NCBI RefSeq assembly: GCF_004217335.1 | Contig: NZ_SHMP01000009.1 | Coordinates: 1 to 64,000, forward strand | Reading direction: 5' to 3' | Length of the DNA: 64,000 bases | From: Natrinema hispanicum | GTDB taxonomy: Archaea > Halobacteriota > Halobacteria > Halobacteriales > Natrialbaceae | Part shown: piece after piece, positions 53,419 through 60,866 of the stretch | Position numbering within the stretch: position 1 is the first letter of the stretch | Layout of the letters: each line of letters begins with the position of its first letter | The notes under the pieces: generated by a model | Database searches by the model: none | Seen by the model: the letters and a program-made list of their open reading frames with translations, nothing else | What the model was told of the DNA's origin: nothing | Made by a program: the position numbers and the translations under genes

Positions 53419-53937
53419 CTACTTACCCTCGTCGTGAGTGTCGTCTCGAGCAACGAGCGCATACGCCAGCGCAACGGGAACGGCGTAGACGACGTGGCCG
53501 ACGAGGCTCACGATCGTGCCGGGAACTGCGACGTTCGGGAACGGCGGTGCACCGGGGAAGCCGAGCGTCGAAAGCCAGATCGGCATTACGAGGACCGCGA
53601 GAGCGGCAGTTGTCAGCACTCCGTAACCGATTCCGAGTCCGATTGCAGGGCCGATGCGCTTCGCGGGGTCGGCAAGCGGCCCGAACTGAACGAGTGCGAC
53701 GTAGGCTAGGCCGAGGACGACGCCGTGAAACTGGTGGATCGCCCATCCCGCGAGCAAGGCCGGTCCCTCAATGCCGTACATTGCGGGGATCGCCATCTCG
53801 AGCATCGGTGCCGGGATGACATACTGCATGATGAGGCCGAAGAGGACGCTGCCAACGAAGCCGCCAATCGCTCCTGCTGCCCAATCGACGGGCGTGACGG
53901 TACTAATCGAAGTTGTCGTTTGTGCTTCAGTGGCCAT
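53419..53937 (-). CDS. membrane protein, probable HxlR target
   Basis: 172 residues from ATG 53937 (MATEAQTTTSISTVTPVDW). Four hydrophobic segments (about 20-40, 55-85, 98-122, 135-162). Layout like the 141-residue protein at 41347-41772. The second operator copy lies 8-22 nt before its start. The function is unknown; control by an HxlR regulator suggests a response to oxidants or aldehydes. Confidence 0.72.
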   Translation of the reverse strand: MATEAQTTTSISTVTPVDWAAGAIGGFVGSVLFGLIMQYVIPAPMLEMAIPAMYGIEGPALLAGWAIHQFHGVVLGLAYVALVQFGPLADPAKRIGPAIGLGIGYGVLTTAALAVLVMPIWLSTLGFPGAPPFPNVAVPGTIVSLVGHVVYAVPVALAYALVARDDTHDEGK

Positions 53938-53944
53938 GTTTGTA

Positions 53945-53959
53945 GTTACCTTCAGTAAC
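53945..53959 (-). promoter_or_regulatory. candidate HxlR operator 2 (GTTAC-CTTCA-GTAAC)
   Basis: A perfect inverted repeat with the same half-sites and spacer length as operator 1. It covers the likely transcription start of the membrane protein gene; a TATA-like ttacaattatg lies upstream at about 53980. A related ggtaat-gcc-attacc palindrome lies at 54001-54015. Confidence 0.6.
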
Positions 53960-54309
53960 TTCGTTCGCGACCGCCCCACATAATTGTAAGCTAAGCTAGA
54001 GGTAATGCCATTACCCAGCAGTAACGTCGATTCGTATCGAAGGAGAGAGCCCTCCGAAGGCTGCCATCTCTCGAGTTTCCCCGATTGAATTTCTGGGAGC
54101 TGAGCCGCCGGAACCTATCCAATCGGGCTATCGGCGAGTGCCAGGCGGAGATTCCGCCATGTCGAAAGTAATCATGTAGTGGTCCTTCAGGTCCCTACTC
54201 GATGAGCGCGTCGACGAACACGTCTCTGCTCGGGTGTGACCGTTACGGTCGTGTATAGTCGTTGCATCGGCGCTGAAAGCATATGTGACGACACGAGCAA
54301 CGTAAAATC
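53960..54309. other. spacer between divergent genes
   Basis: No gene. It holds the promoter of the membrane gene, the palindrome at 54001-54015 and an extra gtaac half-site at 54021-54025. Confidence 0.45.
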
Positions 54310-54573
54310 ATGACTCACGTTCCGGACCAACTCTACGACCTTCCACCGAGTGGCAAACTCGTATTGAAAGTTCTCGACGTCAATGGTGAGATGACGCAGA
54401 GTCAAATCGCAACCGAAACTCGGCTGAGCAAACGGACCGTTCGGTACGCACTCGATGCGCTTCGGGATGCCGGCGTTCTTCGTGAACGAATATATTTTCG
54501 TGATGCGAGACAATCGCTCTACTCGATTTCCGACTCGGTGCTGACAAACGAGCCGACGTCCGTGGACGACTGA
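54310..54573 (+). CDS. MarR-like winged-helix protein
   Basis: 87 residues. Single winged helix: LPPSGKLVLKVLDVNGEMTQ-SQIATETRLSKRTVRYALDALRDAGVL, then a wing with FRDARQSLYSI. This is a common haloarchaeal small regulator of the MarR/TrmB kind. Its targets are not known; it sits between two candidate HxlR operators. Confidence 0.82.
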   Translation: MTHVPDQLYDLPPSGKLVLKVLDVNGEMTQSQIATETRLSKRTVRYALDALRDAGVLRERIYFRDARQSLYSISDSVLTNEPTSVDD

Positions 54574-54617
54574 GTTTTCGGTAACCTCCTAACGAGGTGG
54601 TTCGCGAGTGCTTATAC

Positions 54618-54632
54618 GTTACCAAGTGTAAC
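54618..54632 (+). promoter_or_regulatory. candidate HxlR operator 3 (GTTAC-CAAGT-GTAAC)
   Basis: Third copy of the inverted repeat, 37 nt before the start of the 58-residue gene and just after a TATA-like cttata (54611-54616). Half-sites and spacing are the same as in copies 1 and 2. Confidence 0.6.
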
Positions 54633-54668
54633 CTAGTAGTGTAAGGTAAGCAATCGAGGAGAGATCCC

Positions 54669-54845
54669 ATGTCCACAGATACAACACACCGCGACCAGCA
54701 GCCAACGATCGGCGTCGACGCCGCCCCGCTCGAGCACTATTCGGCTGTCCAGACGGAAACCAACCAGTTGATCGTCTACGACGAACAGAACGAAGACGCC
54801 TGGATTCAGTCGGACGACTGGATCGACGCACTCACAGTGGCGTGA
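54669..54845 (+). CDS. 58-residue DUF7331-like small protein
   Basis: The frame from ATG 54669 to TGA 54845 reads MSTDTTHRDQQPTIGVDA..., then LIVYDEQNEDAWIQSDD. The pattern (Y-D-x-x-N-x-x-A-W-I-x-S-D) is that of haloarchaeal DUF7331-type proteins. A purine-rich gaggagag precedes the start. The candidate HxlR operator lies in its promoter, so it is likely a member of that regulon. Confidence 0.65.
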   Translation: MSTDTTHRDQQPTIGVDAAPLEHYSAVQTETNQLIVYDEQNEDAWIQSDDWIDALTVA

Positions 54846-54898
54846 GCAACTGGATTTCGGACAACAAGTGGAGAATCGACTGGCAGTTCAGCATTTTC

Positions 54899-54979
54899 GA
54901 GGTGGGGCTTCCGGCCTCAAGTTGTGTGGGACCTCCGGTCCCGCTGACCATTCGAACGGGCGCTCTGCGCCCGTGCGAA
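54899..54979. repeat. hairpin block of TnpB-remnant style
   Basis: Perfect stems with three-base loops: GGGACC-TCC-GGTCCC (54928-54942) and ACGGGCGC-TCT-GCGCCCGT (54956-54974), the latter extended by TTCG/CGAA; before them a weaker GAGG...CCTC stem. No ORF explains them. The style is that of the modules at 13543-13583 and 34476-34549. Confidence 0.45.
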
Positions 54980-55230
54980 GAGAGCGACCGGCTTCACGTA
55001 GTTCTGTTCAGCAGTATGAGACAACAGTGGATGAGCAGCACTGCTTTACATCCGCATGAATGTTACTCGCTTGTGTATCAGTAGCGAATAACCGTCGAGA
55101 CTTCGATGAATCTGTCGGCGATCTCTAGTGGAGTGCGTTTTGACCCACCATACTAGTAATGCTTATATTGCTGATAGGTTTGTAACTTCATAGGAAATAT
55201 ACCAAAACCCTGTTCTTTCGATAATAGCTT

Positions 55231-55241
55231 TTATTATATTT
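55231..55241 (+). promoter_or_regulatory. TATA box of the CopG/NikR-like gene
   Basis: tttattatatt, centred about 24 nt before ATG 55259. It overlaps a short inverted repeat ATAATA/TATTAT that could be an autoregulatory site. Confidence 0.45.
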
Positions 55242-55258
55242 GAAGGTCAATTTATCAT

Positions 55259-55684
55259 ATGGGAATCGTCAGCGTGTCCATGCCGGAGGATCTTCTTAAA
55301 GAGATCGACGAACTCGTCGAGATACACGACTATTCGGGACGGAGTGAGGTATTCCGGGAAGCCGGACGGAAACTGATCCGGGAATTTCAGGACCAGTCAC
55401 TCGAAGATCGGGAAATCATTGCTATCGTGACAGCACTATTCCCTTACGATAGTCGGGCAGTGGAGACGAAAATGACTGAACTCCGTCACACGCATGCTGA
55501 TGCAGTTCGGTCGAACTCCCACAGTTGTATCTGTGATGACCGGGGGTGTGTCGAGACGTTCATTATTGAAGGCGATCTCACTGATGTCTCGAAATTCGTG
55601 CGCGACGTCGAAGCGACGAACGAAGACGTACAAGTCAAATATTCACTATTTCCCGTTGACTCGATTCAGCAACCCACATTGTGA
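55259..55684 (+). CDS. NikR/CopG-family metal-responsive regulator
   Basis: 141 residues. The N-terminal ribbon-helix-helix (IVSVSMPEDLLKEIDELVEIHDYSGRSEVFREAGRKLI) binds DNA. The C-terminal half is NikR-like, with candidate metal ligands in LRHTHADAVRSNSHSC and DRGCVETFIIEGD, although the exact H-H-H-C set of nickel NikR is not reproduced. It stands directly before a zinc-type ABC importer on the same strand, so a zinc-responsive repressor is the favoured role. Confidence 0.82.
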   Translation: MGIVSVSMPEDLLKEIDELVEIHDYSGRSEVFREAGRKLIREFQDQSLEDREIIAIVTALFPYDSRAVETKMTELRHTHADAVRSNSHSCICDDRGCVETFIIEGDLTDVSKFVRDVEATNEDVQVKYSLFPVDSIQQPTL

Positions 55685-55939
55685 TTTGTCGTTATACGGT
55701 GATTCTTACTGCAACGCCCCTGTTCTGAGTGCTCGTCAGGCAACTCGTATCGATTTTCCTACTTTCGATTTCGTACAATTTTCCAGTTTCACTTCTAATA
55801 TTGTGAAAATAGTTCCAGGAACACTTTCAATGGTGCAGAGTACTGCTTGCTTCCAGCCGTGTAACTGAATCTTCTTTGCTATTAACTTCTGGCCAAAAAT
55901 CATAGTACTTATTATCTACTTCGTCTGTGTTAACAACTG
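55685..55939. other. spacer with promoter region of the importer operon
   Basis: AT-rich, no gene. The stretch tagtacttattatctact (about 55900) before ATG 55940 is a likely promoter/operator for znuA. Confidence 0.4.
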
Positions 55940-57346
55940 ATGGCAGAACACACACGCCGACGATTCGTCACTGGTGGAATCGGAGCCGTCGCTGCAAGTG
56001 CACTTGCTGGCTGTCTGGGGGGCAGCGGACAGTCGAGCGGGACGACTGGCCAGGCGTCATTTTTCGTATTCGGTGATATCGCCTCACAGGTCGCCGGCGA
56101 CGCAGCGACCGGCGAAACGCTCGTCCCGGTCGGCCAGCACGGACACGGCTGGGAGCCAGGTCCGAGGGTGCAACAGACCGTCCTCGAATCGAACCTGTTC
56201 ATTCACGGAATGGAAGGGTTCCAGCCGTGGGCCGACGACATTGTCGAAACGATCGAATCCGACGGTGCGGACGTCGCTGTCGTCGATGCTAGTGCCGGTG
56301 TCCAACTCCATGAGCCTGGGCACAGCGGTGAATCGCCCCCATGGGAGTGGGCGGGACTCTATCATCTCGAGACAGGAACGTACACCTATACGTTCGAGCA
56401 GGGTCCGGACCCCCAGATGCACCTCGCCGTCCTTTCGACGGACGAGGGTGGCGACCACGGTATCCACCACGTCGAAGAGACCGCACATTCGCTCTACGAG
56501 AGCGACCACAGTTCACACACGACGGTTGAGGCTGATGGAACACTCTCTCCGTCGTCAGAGTCACTCTACACGCTCGAGTTCGCCGAAAATGGTGCAACGA
56601 CATACACACTACAGGTCGAGTCAGAAGGGCACTACGTGCTATTCGCCCAGCACGTCCCTTCGGAGTTCAACGCGGCGCTGTCGAACGAGGGCGGCACGTC
56701 AGTTACACCTGAAGTAACGGAAGCGGTCGGTGGACACGACCACGGTCACGAAACGGAAGACGATCATGAGAACGAGGACGGTCACGACCACGGGCACGGA
56801 CACGCAGGTGGGATGGATCCGCACTTCTGGATCGATCCGGTCCGCGCAAAGACGGCCGTAGACAACATCCAACAGGGCTTTGCGAACGTAGACAGCGAGA
56901 ATTCGTCCACATATGAGCGCAATGCAACGCAGTACAAAGACAAACTTGACGACCTGCACAGTTCGCTCCAGAGTGGTCTCGAAGGGGCTTCGAAAGACGT
57001 CGTCTTCGTCGCCGGTCACAACGCGTTCGGCTATCTGGGCGCTCGCTACGGGTTCGAGGTGAAAACGCTGACGAGCATTTCTCCTGACGATCAGCCAACC
57101 CCGAGAGACATCGAACAGGCCCAGCAACTCATCAGTGAACATGACCTCCAGTACGTCTGCTCGGATCCACTGGAATCCCAGCAGGCTGCCCAACAGCTCG
57201 TTGCCGAGACTGACGCCACGGAAGTACTGCCGCTGACGTCGATTCCCGGACAGACACAGGAGTGGGCCGACAACGACTGGGGATACGTCGACGTCATGAA
57301 AAACGTCAATCTTCCCACGCTGCGGAAGGCACTCGACGCACAATGA
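55940..57346 (+). CDS. znuA: zinc ABC transporter substrate-binding lipoprotein with inserted domain
   Basis: 468 residues, much longer than usual (about 300-330). Tat signal TRRRFVTGG and lipobox LAGC (C25). The ZnuA fold is split: the N-lobe carries FGDIASQVAGD and QHGHGWEPGP (metal histidine), the C-lobe HFWIDPVRAK, FVAGHNAFGYLGARYG and the late SDPLESQQAAQQL. Between them (about 130-260) is an extra beta-rich segment, WAGLYHLETGTYTYTF to GHYVLFAQHVPSEF, followed by a His-rich loop (HDHGHETEDDHENEDGHDH). Operon with znuC and znuB. Confidence 0.9.
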   Translation: MAEHTRRRFVTGGIGAVAASALAGCLGGSGQSSGTTGQASFFVFGDIASQVAGDAATGETLVPVGQHGHGWEPGPRVQQTVLESNLFIHGMEGFQPWADDIVETIESDGADVAVVDASAGVQLHEPGHSGESPPWEWAGLYHLETGTYTYTFEQGPDPQMHLAVLSTDEGGDHGIHHVEETAHSLYESDHSSHTTVEADGTLSPSSESLYTLEFAENGATTYTLQVESEGHYVLFAQHVPSEFNAALSNEGGTSVTPEVTEAVGGHDHGHETEDDHENEDGHDHGHGHAGGMDPHFWIDPVRAKTAVDNIQQGFANVDSENSSTYERNATQYKDKLDDLHSSLQSGLEGASKDVVFVAGHNAFGYLGARYGFEVKTLTSISPDDQPTPRDIEQAQQLISEHDLQYVCSDPLESQQAAQQLVAETDATEVLPLTSIPGQTQEWADNDWGYVDVMKNVNLPTLRKALDAQ

Positions 57347-57564
57347 CCGGTGAGTGCGAGCCGCATCGAGGCGAGACCGACCCGGACTGGGTCGACCGTC
57401 GCGACCGTGACCAGCCACCACAACTGGCGTCGGCCGTCGTCGATCCTGTGGACGGGCCAGCGCAGCGAACGATCTACCCGCCAGACGTAGCGCCGGTCGT
57501 TCAGATGGAGCGCTGGATTACCGCACGAGACCAGGATTTCGTCGACTCCGGTGAGTGGCGATGA
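57343..57564 (+). CDS. DUF7511-like small protein
   Basis: 73 residues from ATG 57343, overlapping the znuA stop (ATGA) and the znuC start (ATGA). The C-terminal core RTIYPPDVAPVVQMERWITAR is the DUF7511-type pattern. Tight coupling on both sides places it inside the zinc importer operon. It aligns by eye with the protein at 63512-63697. Function unknown; a zinc-related role is inferred. Confidence 0.7.
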   Translation: MTGECEPHRGETDPDWVDRRDRDQPPQLASAVVDPVDGPAQRTIYPPDVAPVVQMERWITARDQDFVDSGEWR

Positions 57565-58328
57565 CCGGGGCGACAGTCGAGACGGCCCCGGAAGCAGTCG
57601 TGACCGCCGACGACGTGTCGTTCGCCTTCGGCGACCGGCCCGTGGTCGACGACGTGTCACTCACAATCGAGCCGGGCACGTTTCTGGGTCTCGTTGGCCC
57701 GAATGGGTCTGGAAAAACGACGCTCGTCGAACTCATGCTTGGTCTGCGCCGCCCAGACAGCGGGCAGGTTCGGCTGTTCGGCACGCCAGCACATGAGTTT
57801 GACGACGGCGAACGGGTCGCTTACGTCGCCCAGCACGCGACGAAAGCGGCCAGTCGTATGCCAGTCACCGTCCGCGAAGCGGTCACCATGGGCCGGTACC
57901 CACACCGTCTCATCGGTCGCTTCTCTGATTCGGACCGACAGGCGATCAACGAGGCGCTCGAACGCGTGGGCCTGACCGAACTGACCGAGCGCCGTGTCGG
58001 ACGGTTGTCCGGCGGCCAGCGTCAGCGCGTATTTATCGCTCGTGCGCTGGCCGCGCGAGCGGACCTGCTCGTCTTGGACGAGCCGACTGTCGGCGTCGAC
58101 GCCGAGTCTCGAGACGCGTTCTACGACCTTCTCCGCGACCTCAACGCAACCGGAATCACCATCGTCCTCATCGAACACGATATCGGTGTCGTCACCACGC
58201 ACGCCACCGAGATCGCCTGTATCAACCGGAAACTGCACTTCCACGGCGACCCCGAGACGTTCGCCGAGACGAACGCACTGGCCGACGCATACGGTGACGG
58301 GCGGGCCGTCCTCGAGCATGATCACTGA
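57561..58328 (+). CDS. znuC: zinc ABC transporter ATP-binding protein
   Basis: 255 residues from ATG 57561. Walker A GPNGSGKTT, Q-loop YVAQHATKA, signature LSGGQRQRVFIARAL, Walker B LLVLDEPTVGVD and the H-loop IEHDIG are all intact. Powers metal import from the membrane inner face. A GTG two codons earlier (57555) is an alternative start. 2 nt before znuB. Confidence 0.92.
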   Translation: MTGATVETAPEAVVTADDVSFAFGDRPVVDDVSLTIEPGTFLGLVGPNGSGKTTLVELMLGLRRPDSGQVRLFGTPAHEFDDGERVAYVAQHATKAASRMPVTVREAVTMGRYPHRLIGRFSDSDRQAINEALERVGLTELTERRVGRLSGGQRQRVFIARALAARADLLVLDEPTVGVDAESRDAFYDLLRDLNATGITIVLIEHDIGVVTTHATEIACINRKLHFHGDPETFAETNALADAYGDGRAVLEHDH

Positions 58329-58330
58329 CC

Positions 58331-59374
58331 ATGTTCGAGATGACCTCCCTGTTGACGCTGAAGCTGTTCGCGTTCGCACCGTTCAATTGGTTCCTTGAAG
58401 ACGCGTACGGGGCGTTCATGGAGGCGCTCGCGAAAGCGCTTGGCCTTCCGGTACTCGAATATGCGTTCATGCAGCGTGCGTATCTCGCTGCGATCTGTAT
58501 CGGTGTCATCGGCCCGCTGGTCGGCACGTTCCTCGTTCACCGAGAAATGTCGATGATCGCGGACACTCTCGCACACACGGCCTTTGCCGGTGTCGCCGTC
58601 GGCCTGTTCGTCAACAATGCCCTGTCGCTGTCACTGTCGCCTATCCACAGCGCGCTCGTCGTCGCTATTGGAACAGCGCTGCTCGTAGAACTGCTGGTCC
58701 AGTACGGAGACGTCACGACGGACACTTCACTGGCGATGATCTTGACCGGGGGCTTCGCACTGGGAAGCGTGCTTATCACGGCGACCGACGGCGGCATCGC
58801 GGTCGGCATCGACGCGTACCTCTTCGGATCGCTCGCGACAGTGTCGAGGGCAAGTGTGGGCCTTTTGGTCCTCATGACCGGTCTTGTTTCTGTGGCGGTC
58901 GTGATCACTTATCGACCGCTGCTGTACGTCACCTTCGACGCGACTGCAGCACGGGCAGCCGGTATCAGCGTCGTATGGTACAACCGGCTGATGGTCGTCC
59001 TGACCGCGCTCGTCGTCGTCAGCGCGATGCAGGTCATGGGCGTCATCCTCGTCGCCGCGATGCTCGTCATTCCGGTCGCAACGGCTGACAGTGCCCGCAG
59101 TTTCAAGCGATCGATACTTGTGGGCGTCCTCGTGGCCGAAGTCACTGTCATCACCGGTGTTACGCTCTCGTATCAGTACGGGATCGCAGCAGGCGGAACC
59201 ATCGTCCTCACAGGAATTGGACTCTACGTGCTGTCGTTGGGTGGTCGTCGGCTCGGACTTCAAACGCGAGCGTGGCTCCGTATCGGCCGTCCCGGCGAAC
59301 TGTTTACGCGTGTAATCGACAACACTGCCAGTGAACCGAAAGCCGACGGGGGGACCGAAGACGAGGAACGATAA
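58331..59374 (+). CDS. znuB: zinc ABC transporter permease
   Basis: 347 residues of the ABC-3 family, with eight to nine hydrophobic segments. Landmarks: RAYLAAICIGVIGPLVGTFLVHREMSMIADTLAHTAFAGVA near the N-terminus and AMQVMGVILVAAMLVIPVATA. The N-terminus has an extra hydrophobic stretch and the C-terminal tail is charged. Completes a canonical importer. Confidence 0.92.
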   Translation: MFEMTSLLTLKLFAFAPFNWFLEDAYGAFMEALAKALGLPVLEYAFMQRAYLAAICIGVIGPLVGTFLVHREMSMIADTLAHTAFAGVAVGLFVNNALSLSLSPIHSALVVAIGTALLVELLVQYGDVTTDTSLAMILTGGFALGSVLITATDGGIAVGIDAYLFGSLATVSRASVGLLVLMTGLVSVAVVITYRPLLYVTFDATAARAAGISVVWYNRLMVVLTALVVVSAMQVMGVILVAAMLVIPVATADSARSFKRSILVGVLVAEVTVITGVTLSYQYGIAAGGTIVLTGIGLYVLSLGGRRLGLQTRAWLRIGRPGELFTRVIDNTASEPKADGGTEDEER

Positions 59375-59406
59375 ATCGCACAGGGCCGCCGCAAAAAGAA
59401 GCCGAC

Positions 59407-60612
59407 CTAGTCGTCCGCGAGTGCGAGTTCCCGTTCTTCGACTCCAAACGGATCGGGGTATGTACTCCAGTCTTCGTCCATTTCCGTGTCGCTGAGCAGA
59501 CAGTCCTCGAGCCACGCCTTCATTTCAGTTGCCTCGAAGTTACGACCGATGAAGACGAGTTTGGCACCGCGATCTCCCCACTGGTCGTCCCACTCGTCTT
59601 CACGGCCAGGGGTTGCTTGGAGGTAGCGCTGTTGTTGCTGCTTTGGAAGCGTTACGATCCACTGTCCTTGGGGGCCAGCTCGTACCGACTGGCCTGCTTT
59701 GTCAAGGCCCATCGCAACGTCTTCACGGCCAGCTGACCAGAAGAACCCCTTCGCACGAATGATAGCCGACGGAAGGTTCCGCAGGAGGTCTGCGAATCGC
59801 TCAGGGTGGAACGGGCGATCTGCCCGGAAGACGAACGATTCGACGCCGTGCTCCTCCGCGGCGGCGTCATGATGGTGTCCCCCTTGGAGTTCGTGTTTCC
59901 AGCCAGCGGAGTTTTGCGCCTCCTCGAAATCGAACCGCCCCGTATCGAGAATTTCCCCTGGATCGACACGCCCGAACTCGGTGCGGACGAGTTTCGCACG
60001 CGGTTGCAGCGCCTTCAGGACAGCCTCAATTTCATCAAGGTCCGCGCTGGGGACAAGATCGCACTTATTGAGCAAGAGAACGTCGCAGAACTCGATCTGG
60101 TCGAGCAGCACTTCTTCGGGCACGCGATCGGTCCCGGCGGCCGGTTCGTCGCTCGTGAGCGCTTTCCCGGAATCGAATCCCTTGTACATCGCGTGGGCGT
60201 CGACGACCGATACCATCGTGTCGAGGTGGTAGTCGTCGGTGGGATCGTACTCCGTATCCTCGAAGCCGAGCGCGAACGTTTGCGCGACAGGGATCGGCTC
60301 CGAGATGCCGGATGACTCGACGAGGAGGTAGTCGAACTCGCGGTTCTCGACCAGCTCGCCGACGGCGTCGAGCATATCGCCGCGGAGCCGACAGCAGATG
60401 CAGCCGTTAGACATCTCGATGACCTCTTCGTCAGCCTGTGAGAGTTCCGACTGTTGTTCGATGTGTTCGACGTCGATATTGACGTCGCCCATGTCGTTGA
60501 CGAGGACAGCGACCTCGTGACCGTGATCTTCGGTCAGGACGTGGTTGAGTGTGGTCGTCTTGCCGGCACCGAGCGCACCTGATAGCACGGTTACTGGGAT
60601 GGTATCGCTCAT
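59407..60612 (-). CDS. CobW/COG0523 GTPase, zinc-trafficking type (ZigA-like)
   Basis: 401 residues from ATG 60612. P-loop GALGAGKTTT (12-21), the family metal motif C71-I-C73-C74 (NGCICC), ESSGISEP, LLLNKCDLV, and a C-terminal CobW_C domain with RPFHPERFADLL. COG0523 proteins of this group deliver zinc to client enzymes during shortage. A His-rich loop (GGHHHD) is present. Convergent with znuB. The longer open frame to 60654 lacks similarity. Confidence 0.88.
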   Translation of the reverse strand: MSDTIPVTVLSGALGAGKTTTLNHVLTEDHGHEVAVLVNDMGDVNIDVEHIEQQSELSQADEEVIEMSNGCICCRLRGDMLDAVGELVENREFDYLLVESSGISEPIPVAQTFALGFEDTEYDPTDDYHLDTMVSVVDAHAMYKGFDSGKALTSDEPAAGTDRVPEEVLLDQIEFCDVLLLNKCDLVPSADLDEIEAVLKALQPRAKLVRTEFGRVDPGEILDTGRFDFEEAQNSAGWKHELQGGHHHDAAAEEHGVESFVFRADRPFHPERFADLLRNLPSAIIRAKGFFWSAGREDVAMGLDKAGQSVRAGPQGQWIVTLPKQQQQRYLQATPGREDEWDDQWGDRGAKLVFIGRNFEATEMKAWLEDCLLSDTEMDEDWSTYPDPFGVEERELALADD

Positions 60613-60713
60613 CGAGAGGTAGTTATGAACTATGGGTACTAAATTGTTAGTCATTCATTGTGATATCCGCAGACCTAATAACACCCATTACATTTTAATA
60701 CTGTCTGTGATAT

Positions 60714-60866
60714 ATGACGGTCATCAGCGTCTTAATGCCGGACAGACTGATAACTGAACTCGAACATTCATCGGGGAACACGTATACAGCAGCTGAGGCG
60801 AACGGAATCGAACACGTTCGTCGCCGCCAGACTGTGGTGAGTCAATCGGACACGTCCGTTTCGTGA
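60714..60866 (+). pseudogene. truncated CopG/NikR-like fragment
   Basis: 50 codons from ATG 60714. The first 17 residues MTVISVLMPDRLITELE match the ribbon strand and first helix of NikR/CopG proteins, as in the intact gene at 55259. The rest is unrelated and runs over the 3-prime end of the next minus-strand gene. It is preceded by an AT-rich promoter-like stretch, so a short product is possible. Confidence 0.45.

Larger units (their letters stand above)
54846..55258. other. spacer with hairpin block and zinc-island promoter
   Basis: No gene recognised. Contains the hairpin block at 54899-54979 and the promoter of the CopG/NikR-like gene near 55235. Confidence 0.45.

Noticed and set aside
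41347..53937. Idea that the membrane proteins at 41347-41772 and 53419-53937 are duplicates
   Set aside because: They share a four-helix layout and small size, but no convincing residue-level match could be seen by eye.
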